Shown one piece after another: positions 43,394 through 55,900 of a stretch of DNA of 64,000 bases. The DNA comes from Haloglomus litoreum (lineage in GTDB: Archaea; Halobacteriota; Halobacteria; Halobacteriales; Haloarculaceae): contig NZ_CP119988.1 of assembly GCF_029338515.1 (NCBI RefSeq), positions 2,666,001-2,730,000 of the forward strand, written 5' to 3'. The position numbers and the translations under genes were made by a program. Numbering within the stretch: the stretch's first letter is position 1; each line of letters starts with the position of its first letter. Below the pieces are notes generated by a model. That model was not told where the DNA came from. It did no database searches and worked only from the letters and a program-made list of their open reading frames with translations.

Positions 43394-43462
43394 GGCGGTC
43401 GGCTCGGCACCCGCGCGACTCGCGCGGCATGAGCTTAACCGCCCCCAGCACCAACCGGACGC

Positions 43463-43702
43463 ATGGCTCTCGACCTCGGCCTCACGCTGCCGTTCTGTGA
43501 CACCCCCGAGCAGTCCGTCGTCATCGCCGTCGGATCGGGACTCCTCGGGGGCGGCATCGGCCTCGCGACAGGGCTCGACCCGACCGGTGTCGTTGCACTC
43601 GCTGGGGGCCTCGCCGTCGCCGGCGAGGTGGCCGGGCACGCCGCGGCGGGTGACTTCCGACGCTGGTTCGGCAGCGGGGCGTCCCCCGACGCCGAGCCGT
43701 AG
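43463..43702 (+). CDS. Small glycine-rich membrane protein
   Basis: 79 residues with two closely spaced hydrophobic, Gly-rich segments (SVVIAVGSGLLGGGIGLATGL and GVVALAGGLAVAGEVAGHAA) forming a helical hairpin, and a short polar C-terminus. An AGCTTAACC promoter-like stretch lies about 28 bases upstream. No family is recognised. It is the last gene before the giant RHS gene, 279 bases away, with its own promoter. Confidence 0.6.
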   Translation: MALDLGLTLPFCDTPEQSVVIAVGSGLLGGGIGLATGLDPTGVVALAGGLAVAGEVAGHAAAGDFRRWFGSGASPDAEP

Positions 43703-43981
43703 CGATCTGGATTCCGCGACGAGAGGTCCGACGAATTGCCCGTCCCCGTGTCCGCTGATCCAGGTATCCACGTGCCGGGGCGGGACCGACGCTCTCGCCT
43801 GCTCGGTCGCCGACGGACTCGTCCTATCCTCGTCACGACACGCTCGACGGTGCGGAACCCGTATCCGGCATCCGGCGGCCCGGTGTGTGTAACTGGTACA
43901 CAAACGTTATATCCTTTCTCGGCGACTGTTCGCGGTAGCAGCTGACGTTCCTGGGGTCCGAACTCAGCTATCCATAGAGCC
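43703..43981 (+). other. Leader/promoter region of the giant RHS gene
   Basis: 279 bases without a credible gene. The only structured part is near the end: an inverted repeat at 43886-43902 and a TATA-like CGTTATATCC after it. The first 170 bases show nothing distinctive. Confidence 0.4.
43886..43914 (+). promoter_or_regulatory. Promoter and operator-like repeat of the giant RHS gene
   Basis: TGTGTA (43886-43891) and TACACA (43897-43902) are perfect 6-base inverted arms with a 5-base spacer, directly followed by the TATA-like CGTTATATCC (43905-43914). The start codon is about 70 bases further, so the transcript would have a leader of about 45 bases, unlike the leaderless genes around it. The repeat sits where the BRE would be, so a bound regulator could either block or recruit the initiation factors. 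Confidence 0.5.
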
Positions 43982-46900
43982 ATGAGTAATCGAATCCCGG
44001 GCAGAGGGGGAAGTGTCAGCGAACACGGACGGGCGGGTGGGCGCGACTGGCACGGGACCGTGAGTCGACTGTTCGTCGTCGTCGTCGCGGCGCTCCTCGT
44101 GACGGCGACGCTGGAACCGGTCGTCGTCGTGCGGGCTCAGAGCGGCAGCGCCGTCGGGGGACTCGGCGGCGCGTCGTCCGCCGATATCGATCCTCCGGGG
44201 GCCGAGGGAGCCCCACCCGACGCCGGCCAGCCGTCGGTCACGGGCGCGGTGACCGACTCGCTGACGCAGGTCGCCCCCGACAAGAGGGGGAACACCGGTC
44301 ACGAGCCGTGGCTCTACCACCTCGAGGGGGTCGTCAACGCCGCCAACGGGAACCTCTACGTCTCGGCGGCGGACGCCGGAACCCGGGCGCGGGGCGGTGA
44401 CATCCGGCTCGTCCGGTCGTACAACAGTCTCCGCAGCGGCGAGTACAGCCCGTTCGGCTTCGGCTGGACGCACAACTACGCGATGCGGCTCGTCACACGG
44501 TCGGACGGGACCGTCGTGTTCCTGGACGGCGACGGCTCGGCGCACACCTTCACGCCGTCGTCGGGTGGCTCCGGCTACGACGCGCCGCCCGGCGTCACCG
44601 CCCGACTCCGCGCTGCCGGGGCCGGGTTCACGCTCGACCGGCTGGACGGGCGGACCCTCCGGTTCGACGAGGATGGCGTCCTCCAGTCGCTCGAGGACCG
44701 CAACGGCAACCGGCTCACCCTCTCGTACACCGACGGCAACCTCACCAGCATCGCCGACGACTCCGGCAAGCGGCTCGAGTTGACCTACACCGCCGGCGGC
44801 TACATCAGCAGCGTGACCGACCCGCTCGGCCGGACGGTGGCGTACACCTACCGCGTCGGCGACCTCGTCTCGGTGACCGACCCGCTCGGCCGGGTGACCG
44901 AGTACGACTACTACGGCAACCACAAGCTCGCCGGCGAGACCCGACCCGGGGGCCAGCGGCGCTCGATCCACTACTACGACGGGTCCGACCGTGTTCGCTG
45001 CGTGAGTCCGGAGGCCGACTGCACGGAGTCCGGCGTCGTGTTCGGCTACGACGGCCCGAACGCGACCGCGACCGCCACGAGCGTCGTCAGCGGCGATCAG
45101 CAGGTCGTCACCCTCGATGCGCAGGGCAGTCCCGTCTCCATCACCGCTGGTGGCGAGTCCGTGACCGCGGTCTGGAACGCCGAGCGGAACCCCGTCGAAC
45201 TCCGGAACAGGACGGGGACCTACACGTTCGAGTACGACGCCTACGGCAACGCCGTGGCGGTGACTGGGCCGAACGGGACGGTCCGGCAGGGGTGGACCAC
45301 CGTCGATACCGCGGACCGCTACGTCTCGTTGCTGACCAGCCACACCGACCGTCGCGGTCGGACGACGACGTACGCGTACGACGACCGGGGGAACCGCATC
45401 TCGGAGACCGACCCGGCCGGTCGGACCCGGACCACCCGGTACGACGCCCAGGGCAACCCGGTCGCGGACACCGGTTTCGGCGGCCACACGACGATGTACA
45501 CGTACGACACACACGGGTTCCGGACCGCGGTCGTCGACCCCGTCGGCCGGGCGACGAACTACACGTACGACGCCGTCGGCCGACGGCTCTCCGAGACGAA
45601 CGATGCCGGCCACAGCTACAGCTTCGAGTACGACGCGGCCGACAACCTCGTCCGGCGGACCGACCCGCTCGGGGGTGTCACCCGAATCAGCTACGACATC
45701 GACGGCTACATGGACGAGGTGACCGACGCGACGGGCCGCAGTTTCAGCCCATGGCGGGAGTCCGCCGGTGTCGCCGGCTCCTTCCAGCGTGACGCGGCCG
45801 GCCGGGCCGTCGCCGCGACGACGGCCGACGGGACGATATCGGTCTCCCGGACCCTCGCGGCCGACCGGGTCGAGCGGCTCGTCTACGACTTCGGCGGACT
45901 CACCAGCGAGATCGACTACCAGTACGACACACACGGCCGGGTCACCGGGTTCTTCGGTCCCGGCGGTACCACGACGTACGAGTACGACGCCCTCGACCGG
46001 GTGACCCGCCTCGACGGCCCCTCCGGCGAGTGGGGCGAGTTCACCTACGACGGCGACGGACGCCTCGCGAGCGCGGCCTACGCGAACGGCGTCACGACGA
46101 ACTACACGTACACGCCGGCCGGCGAGATCAGCCAGATCCTGACGGTCGGCCCTGCACGCTCGACAGCGACCGCCACACCAACGCCGACGCCGACCTCGAC
46201 AGCCACACCAACGCCGACGCCGACCTCGACAGCCACACCAACGCCGACAGCGACCTCAACAGCTACGCCGACGCCCACACCGACCTCAACAGCTACGCCG
46301 ACGCCCACACCGACCTCAACAGCTACGACGACGGCCACGGCCACGCCCACACCGACACCGACAGCGACAGCCACGCCCACACCGACGCCGACAGCGACAC
46401 CGACGCCCACGGTTCTCGTGAACCGTACGTACCGGTACGACGGCGCGGGGAATCTCGTGGAACGTTCCGACGGGGGGGCGCTCACCAGCTACCGCTACGA
46501 CGCGCGGAACCGGCTCCTCGGGGTGACGTACCCCTCCGGGAAGACGATCAACTACACCTACGACGCCGTCGGGAACCGGCTCACACGGTCGGTGAACGGC
46601 ACCGTCGAACGGTACACGTACGTCGCAGGGAACCGGCTCGTTCGGGTCGGCACGACCGAGTACCGGTACGACGATGCGGGGAACCTCGTCGAGAAGCGCG
46701 TCGACGGCGAGGTGACGACCTACACCTACGGGGCCGGCGGCCGGCTCGAGACCGTCGCGCTCCCGGGTGGCGAGTCGGTCAGCTACCGGTACCTGCCGAC
46801 GGGCGAGCGGATCAGCCGGACGACCGCGAGCGGAACGACCTACTACGCGTACGTCGGCAGCGACGTCGTCGCCGAGTACGACGACGGCGGTGCCCTCGTC

Positions 46901-49900
46901 CGCCGGTTCACGCACGCGCCCGGCGTCGACCGCCCGCTCGTCGTCGAGCAGGCCGGCACGGTCGCGTACCACCACCAGGACGCCCGCGGCGACGTCCTGG
47001 CGCTGACCAACGAGACCGGCGCCCCGGTCGGTTCCTACGAGTACTCGCCGTACGGTGCGTCGGCTGCCCCCCCGACGGCGACGCCGTACGGGTTCACCGG
47101 CCGGAGTTACGACGCGGCGACGGGCCTCTACTACAACCGGATGCGCTACTACGACCCCGAGACCGGTCGGTTCACGCGGCTCGACCCCATCGGCGTCGCC
47201 GGCGGCGCGAACATGTACCGCTACGCCAGCAACAACCCGCTCCGCTTTACCGATCCCACCGGCCTGCTGGACTGGTGGAACGGCGGCTGTTCCGGGAGCA
47301 GCGTCCAGCCGGGCGCGATCGACGTCACCATCGCCAAGCAGAGCTCGTGCAGCGGCGGCCTCAGCAACGGCGCGTCCGGGCAGGACTGTGATATCGAGGC
47401 GACCGTCACGGACATCGGGCTGTTCGCCGACGCGAAGGTCGTCTCCGCCGGTCTCGACTCGACTCCGCTCGTCACCCAGGGCCCGGCCTGCGGGGCCGGG
47501 CTCGCGGGGATCACGTTCTACTGTCTCGGCCCGCAGGCCGCCGTCGAAGCGGCCGGCGGTGTCACCGCCGGCATCGGCGGCTGCATCAGCCAGGGCGGGC
47601 TGGCGTCCGGCTTCCAGGGCAACGCTGGCGTCAGCATCGACGGTGGCGTCGGGGCCGGCCTCGGTCTCGCCCGGGTCATCACCATCGACTCCGTCGACTG
47701 TGACTGCGTGAAGACGGACCTCAACCCGAAGTACGCGGGCTGCAAGCAGTGCAAGGACGACGACGACCCCGACCGCCCGCCGGGCGGTGACCACCCCGAC
47801 GACAACCACGACCTCTCGGTCGACGGCTACGACCGGGTCTACCCCGGCTTCGAATACGACCGGGGGGCGAGCGTCGCGGTGCTGGACCGGGGCTTCGTCG
47901 ACGAGTTCACCGACTTCCTGGCCGCACGTGACGCGACGGCGGCCTCCGTCGATGTCCGCACCCCGGCGGCCGAACTCGCCCGCTACGACGTCATCGTCGT
48001 CCCGTCGGGCGGGCTCCTCGGGCTCCACTCGCTGGGCTCGTTCGAGGCGAAGCTCGACGACTACGTCGCCGACGGCGGGACGCTCGTCGTCCTGCCCCAG
48101 CAGCGCGGCTACGAGTACGACCCGGTCCCCGGCGAGCTGGCGGGCTACGGCTGGCTCGAGGACCAGAGCTGCCAGTACGGCTCCGTCGGCCTCACGACCT
48201 ACTGTGCGGCCGTCGCCTCCGTCGGCTCGGAGACCGCCACCGTCAACGTCGACGGCTACTTCACGACCTGGCCGGACAACGCGACGGTGTTCCTCTCGCG
48301 GACGGTCAACGGGCAGCCCGCGATGCTCGCCTACGGCCACGGCGAGGGGCGCGTCCTCGCGACGACGACGTACAGCGACTGGGCGTTCGGCCACCACGCC
48401 TCGACCGCCAGCGGCCGGGCGTTGCTGTGGAACGTCATCCGGTGGTCGACCAGCCCCCACGACATCCAGACCGTCCAGCGGGGCGACCGCCTCTCGACGA
48501 CCGCCGACGTCACCAGCTACGTCGCGGTCACGGCCGACGCGGTCCGGGTCGACTTCCGGGACAGCGCCGGCACGGTCGTGGGCTCACAGACGACGCGACT
48601 GCCGCTGGCCGGCTTCGCCAACACGACGGTCCCCGTCGCCTACGACGTGCCGGAGACGGCCCGTCTCGGCATCTGGGAACTCGAGTACGTCCTCCTGAAC
48701 GACAGCTACGGCGAGGTCCAGCACGTCCGCGACATCGGCCGGTTCGCCGCGGGCGCGTTCGAGGACGGGTCGACCGGGCTGTTCACCTCCGAGGACATCA
48801 CGTTCGCGGTGACCAGCGACGCCGAGCGGTACGCCAACGGCGGCAACGCGACGTTCCGCATCACGATCCGGAACGCGGGCGCCACCGACGAGACGGTCAC
48901 CGCGTGGTGGTCGTACCCGCACAACTTCGGACGGGTGGACAACTCGCGGGTGATGTACGGTGCGCCGACGACGGTTCCCGGTGAGCGGAACAGCTGGCTC
49001 AACGAGACGGTGACCGTGCCCGCGGGCGGCGAGCGGATCATCACCCACGAGATCCCGGTCTACTCGTTCGACCGGCTGTGGGCGCAGTTCTACCGCGGCG
49101 ACCGCGACTCCACGGAGTACCTCGGGCGAACCAGCCGCGGGTTCTTCTCGTTCCGCCCCGACGTCACCACGGACGTCGTGCTCGCGGCGGCCGAGTACCG
49201 CTGGGGCGACACGGTCGACGCGACGGTCCGGCTCGACGGCCGCAGCCAGGTGCGGACCGAGATTCGGGCGGTCGGCCCCGAGAGCACGCTCGTGTTCGAC
49301 GACGAGGCCGTCTCCCGACTCCTCGAGAACCGGACGACCGTGCTGAACGTCTCGTTCGTGCTCCCGAGGAACGCCCCGCCGGGCGTCTACACCGTCGTCG
49401 CCGAGTCGTACGTCGGCGACCGGAAGGTCGGGTTCGACTCCGCGGGGTTCACCGTCCCCGACTCGCTCACCCGGACGGTCCCCGACCTGCCGGCGAGCGT
49501 CGAGAACGGGAGCCAGGTCGGGTTCACCGTCGTGAACTTCGGGCCGCGCCCGTCGAACACGACGCTCGACGTCGCGCTCCGGGCCCCCGACGGAACGGTC
49601 GTCTGGCGCGACAACGCCTCGCTCGCGCTCCCGGCCGACGACCGACGGTCGGTCACGTTCCCCGTCGAGACCGGTCCCGTCACCCTCGGCAGCTACGAAC
49701 TCGTCTACACGACCACGCCGGAGTGGGAGTCCCCCGTGACCCGGCGGTACCAGCTCCCGAGCTCGTGGCTCCCGAGCGTTACGTTCGACCGGGCGTCGGC
49801 CGCGGCCCGTGAGCGCGTCACCGCGACCCTGACGCTGACGAACGACGGCCGCTTCGGCGCCCCCGTCCCGGTGACGGTCCAGGCCCCCACGGCGGGCTAC

Positions 49901-52900
49901 GTCGACACTACCCGGCTCGACGTGGCTCCCGGAGCGAAAACGACCGTCCAGCACGCGTTCACGCTCCCGGCCGACGTCACCAGCGGTCCGGTCGACGTGA
50001 CCGTCGCCGTCGGGCCCGGCGGGAGCGTCTCGCGGACGTTCGCGCTCCCCGTACCGCCGTCCGACCTGCGCCTCGGCCTCGGTGGGGACGGGCCCCACGC
50101 CGCCGGCGACCCGGTGCCCGTCGCGCTGACGAACGTCGGCGGCGTCGATACGGACGCGACCTGCCGGTTCGTCGTCACCGGTCCCCGAGGCGTCCGTGTC
50201 GACGAGCGCACCACCACGGTCGACCTCGAGGCCACCGCGACGGTCGAGCTGTCGGTCGCCCTGCCGGCGCAGGCGATCACCGGACGGTACTTCCTCGAGT
50301 CCACCTGCGAGGACGCGGGCACGGGCGAGACGACGACCCGGACCGAGACGTTCGACGTCACCGGCCTCGACGCCGACCTCGGGCTCTCGACCGACCGGAC
50401 CGTCTACGACACCGGCGAGGACGTCACCGTCACGGTCACCATCGACAACCGGGACGGTGCCATCGAGAACGGCACGCTCCGGCTCGAGATCACCGACCCC
50501 GCCGTGAACGCCAGCCGGTCGCCGCTCCGGGCCACCTCGCAGGCGGTGGCGACCACCGGGTTCGTGCCGGCGGTGGCGCCGCCGGCCGCACCCGCGCTCG
50601 CACCCCCGACGACCATCACCGGCAACGTCACCGTCACCAACGACACCGTCTGGACCGACCGGGACCTCGTCGTCGACGGGTTCGTCGTCGTCGAGTCCGG
50701 CGGGAGTCTCACGCTCCAGAACACGACGCTCCGGTTCGCGATGGCGACCGACCTGGCCTCCGGGATCGAGGTCCGGGACGGCGGGACGCTCCGGGTGCTC
50801 GGCGGTTCGGAGATCGGGTCGACCGACCGGTTCGACTCGGTGTACTTCATCTCGAAGCGGGGGTCGACCCTGGAGCTGCGCGATTCGACGATCCGAGACG
50901 TCGGCCGGTCGACCGGCAGCTTCGTCCGGAACTACGGAGTCATCGTCAGCGCCGACGACGCGATCGTCGAGAACGTCACGTTCCGGGAGAACAACTACGC
51001 GCTCATCATCCACAACACGACGGGCGTCACGGTCCGGAACAGCCGCTTCGGCGAGTTCGACAACGTCGACGTCCGGTTCTCCAGCGGGACGGTCCTCGAG
51101 GGGAACACGTTCGCCCGGAGCGCGGACGTCCGGTTCTACTACGCGACCGACGGCGTGTTCGCCGACAACCTGGTCGAGGAGACGACCCTCGAGATCACCC
51201 AGTCGACCAACGTGACGGCGCGAGCCAACACCTTCAGCGACGACTTCGGCCTCGGCATCAACCTCCGTGACTCCGACCGGAACCACATCGCCGACAACAG
51301 CTTCACCAGCGGTGCGGTGTACGCGTTCCAGAGCGACAACAACCGCATCGTCAACAACACCGCGACGGTCGTCTCGCGTGAGGGGTTCGAGCTGCTCGAG
51401 GCCCACAACAACGTCCTGCAGGACAACACTGTCGAGGGTGCCGACGACGGCATCCGGATCCACCGGTCCACGAACACGACGCTCGTCGGGAACCGGATCA
51501 ACGGCAGCGTCGAGGCCGGCGTCCGGTTCCTGGAGGCGGTCGACGTGACGATGCGGGACAACGTCATCACGAACGCGTCGCTGTCGGTCGACCGGCGGTT
51601 CGTCGGCACGCGCCCGCTGGTCAACTTCGTCCACGACATCGACACGAGCAACACGCTCGACGGGCGCCCGGTCTACTACCTGGTGGACTGGAGCGACGCG
51701 ACCGTGCCGACCGGTGGCGGGGTCGTCTACCTCGTCAACGCGAGCCGCGTGACCGTCGCGGGGACGACCGGCGAGTCGGTCAACGTCGTCGCCTCGCGGA
51801 ACGTGACCGTCCGCGACGGACTCGCCGAGGCGGGCACCTACGGTGTGTTCGTCCGCGAATCGACCGGGACGACCGTGACGGGCATGACCGTCCGGAACAA
51901 CGTGGAGGGGATCACCATCCGCAACTCCGACTGGACGACCCTCACGGCGAACACGCTCGTCGACAACACCGACTACGGGATCGACGTCCACGGGCGGTTC
52001 AACACCGTCAACGTCGGCGCCGAGATCCGCGACAACGATGTCAGTGGCGACAACTTCGTCGAGGCCAGCATCCACGTCCAGTACATCGACGGCGACGTCG
52101 TCGTCGCCGACAACGACGCCTTCCGCGCCCGTGATGGCGGTATCCACATCGAGTCCGTGCCGGGCGTGACCGTCACGGACAACCGGATCACGGAGGGACA
52201 GTTCGGCGACGGCATCCTCATCACCAGAGAGCCCGGTGCGACCGTCCGCAACAACACGGTCGGGGGCGGCGTCACGGGCATCGAGCTCCAGGCGGCCGGC
52301 GACGGCCTCGTCGTCGGCAACACGGTCAACGGCTCCGCGTACGCCATCGAGGTCTCGAACGCCGACAACGTCACCGTCCGGGACAACGACGTCGCGAACA
52401 CCACGCAGTTCGCGCTGCGGTTCGGGTCCACGACGAACACTATGGTGACCGGGAACGTCGTCCAGAACTCGGAGGGGAGTGGCCTCTACGCGACGGAGGT
52501 ATCCACGTTCGTCCTCCGGGACAGCGAGTTCATCGACGTCGGTTTCGGTCGGTTCTCGCGCGTCGAACCCGGCATCGATATCCGGGGCGGCTCGTTCGGC
52601 CGCCGGAGCGACGATGTCACCGTCGGCAACGTCACCGTCGTCGCCGAGGGGACGGGCATCACGATGCGGGAGGTCGATACCGGGCTGTTCGACGGGAACG
52701 ACCTCGCCGACACCGCCCTGGGCTTCGAGCTCCGCGACTCGACGGGGGTCGTGGTCCGGAACCACTCGCTCGGCACCGCGGGCTTCGACGTCGTCGGGTC
52801 CGGGCTCCGGTACTTCGCCCACGACATCGACGGCACCAACACGATCGCCGGTCGGCCCGTCGCCTACGAGCGCGACCTGACGGGGACGAGCGTCGACGGG

Positions 52901-55900
52901 CGCGGCCTCGGCCAGGTCTGGCTGGTCAACGCCACCGACGTCACGCTCGTCGGCGGCGGGGCAGCGGTCGCGGCCTACTCGCGGAACGTCACCATCGACA
53001 GGGTCGTCGCCACCGGACTCCGCGACGGTGTCGCCATCGACACCGTGGTGGACGCGACGGTCACGAACACGACGGTCCGGGACGCCGAGCACGGCGTCTA
53101 CATCTACGGGTCCGTCGGGACGACCGTCGAGAACGTCACGGTCACGAACGCGACCTACGGGGTGTTGAACGACAGACAGGTCGGCGTCTCCGCGAACAAC
53201 ACCACCGTCGTCGACAGCACGTTCACCGACAACCGCTACGGGGTGTTCATCGCCGACGTCGGCGACGACTCGGTCGTCGCGACCAGCCTGTTCACCGGCA
53301 ACGTCTACGGAGTGTTCGTCGACAACGCGGACGACGTCACCATCCGCGAGAACGAGGTCGCCGGCAACGAGTACGGCATCCGACTCGACCGCACGCAGCG
53401 GACGCTGGTGCGCCGGAACCTCGTGACCGACAGTCGCGTCGGAATGGACATCGACAACACCCGGTACCTGCTCGCGTACGACAACTACCTCGACAACCCG
53501 ACCGGGAGCAACATCGCCGGATTCGGCCAGTTCGAGGACCGATGGAACGTCACGAAGACCCCCGGCGAGAACATCGTCGGCGGCCCGTTCCTCGGCGGGA
53601 ACTTCTACCACGACTACCCGGGCGTCGACCTCGACGGTGACGGGCTGGGCGACACCGAACTCGGCTCGAACGGGTACTACCTCGGCGACTTCCACCCGCT
53701 CGTCCCCCCGGCCGACCGTGGCGCGCTCGTCTGGAGTGCCAACCGGACCGTCGACGTCCCCGCGGGGACCGTCGCGACGGTCACGGTCGTGGTTCCGGGG
53801 GCGGTGCTGACCGACGGGAAGCTGAAGCTCTCCGGCGAGCTGACCTCGACCTCGACCCAGACGGTCGCGATCGAGGACCCGCCGTTCTACGTGGTGGACG
53901 GCGACACCCTCCTCACGCTCGAGAGCGACGCCCGCCAGTACGAACCCGGCGACGTCGTTCGGATCAGCGGCGTCCTCGAGAACCGCGGCTCCGTCCAGCA
54001 GACGTACGCACTCTCGGTCACCGCCGACGGGACGACACTGGTCGACGAGTCACTCGTCCTCGGGGCCGGCGAGCAGCGGAGCTACACGACGGAGGTCACG
54101 GCGACCGGTGCCGGGACGGTCGACCTGCGAGCGACCGCCGGCGGCCTGACCATCGAGGACAGCGTCGAGGTAATCGTTCCGGACGTGTCGGCGACGCTCG
54201 ACGTGCCCGACACGGTCGGGCGCGACCCGTTCGTCGCGGCGGTCGACGTGACCAACGAGGGCCGGATCGACGCGACGGTCGAGGTCGACCTCGCCGGGAC
54301 GACCCGGACCGTGACGCTCACGCCGAACGAGACGGTACGGGTCGAGACGACACTCACCGCCGACGAGGACACGGTCGTCGAGGCGACGCTGACCGGTGAC
54401 CTCGTGGCGACCCTCCGGCAGCCGGTGGCGTTCGGCGAGGCGGCGACGGTGACGCTCGCGCCCGCCTCGGTCTACGCGGCGGGCCCCGTCGAGGTGCCGT
54501 ACACCGTCTCGAACACCGGCTCGCTCCCCGCCACGTTCGACACGACCTTCACGGTCGACGGCCGGACCCGGACGCTGTCGGTGTACCTCTCGCCCGGCGA
54601 TGCGACGACCGGGAGCGTCGTGTTCGACCTGCCGGCCGGCAACTACACCGTCGACGCGACGTCACCGCTCGCCACCGCGTCGGCACCGCTCCGGGTCGCA
54701 GAGCCCGATCAGGTGGCGCTCACGGCTGTCGCCGCGGACGAGCCGGCGAACGGCAACCTGTCGGTGAACGTGACGCTGCGGAACGTCGGCCCGAACGAGG
54801 TCGACGGCGGACTCCGCGTCGACGCGACGGTGGCCGCCACGACCGTCCCGTTCACGCTCGCGCCCGGCGAGACGCTCGACCGGGTCGTCACCATCGACAT
54901 CCCCGAGGGGGTGGCGCCCGGCGTCCGGAACGTCACCGCCGAGGCCGAGGTCGGCGGCGAGACGCTGGCGACCGCGACGGACACGTTCGCCGTCCTCGGC
55001 CCGCGACTCGCGCTCGAATCAGGTCCCGGCGTCGTGACGACCGGCGTCGGCCAGGGGGCGCAGCTGAACCTCACGCTCGTCAACACCGGCAGCTACGAGG
55101 GCTCGACCACGGTCGCCGTGACCATCCCGGGCATCTTCGAGGGGAGCGAGCAGGTCTGGCTCGCGCCGGGCGAGCGGCGGACGGTGCCCGTCCGGTTCGA
55201 GGTGCCGCCGGACCTCCTCGCCGGGCGGTACCCCGTCGAGTACAGCGCGGCCGGCACCGCGGGCACCACCGACCTCGCCGTCGAGGGGCTCGAGGTGAGC
55301 GTTGACGCGTCCCTCGACGCCCCCCTGTACACCGACGGCGACACCGCACGGCTCACAATCGACGTCCAGAACGAACGGCCGATCGCGGGGGCGCTGCTGT
55401 CACGTGTCCAGTACAACGGCTACGACGAGGTCCAGACGTTCGACCTCGCGGGCGGGGCCGCCACCACGCTGACGTTCGACATCCCGGTCCAGCCCGGCAC
55501 CGACCGGAAGGCCCTGTACAGCGTGTACGCCGCCTCCGGCCGGTCGCTGTACCTCGACGGGACGTACCTCTACCGGGCGGATCCGAACGTGAGCCTCTAC
55601 ACCGACGCGCAGGTGTACGACGTCGGCGACACCGTCACCATCAGCGTGGACCCGACGACGTCGGGCCCGCTCGACGTGTACGGTCCCGGATTCACCTGGA
55701 GCGGTACCGTGAGCGGGCCCCGCGAGCTCTCGTTCACCGTCCCGCCGCTCCGCTCGGGGAGCTACAACGTCGTCTACACCTTCGCGAACGTCACCCGGTC
55801 GTACCCCTTCGACGTCGACGGCTACACCGCGCTGGTGCAGGAGGCCGAACTCGACAGGGGGGCGTACGCCCCCGGTGACGACCTCGCGCTGGCGCTCGAC

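Noticed and set aside
46171..46320. CRISPR-like periodicity
   Set aside because: The 30-base units are directly adjacent with no spacers and encode an in-frame Thr/Pro repeat; no cas genes occur (the Cas4-like fold is part of the Dna2-like protein).
48584..53695. 1,703-codon open frame antisense to the giant RHS gene
   Set aside because: It is an artefact of high GC and Asp/Val/Arg-rich codons on the coding strand. The product is low-complexity, with no fold, signal or promoter, while the + strand frame has recognisable domains throughout.
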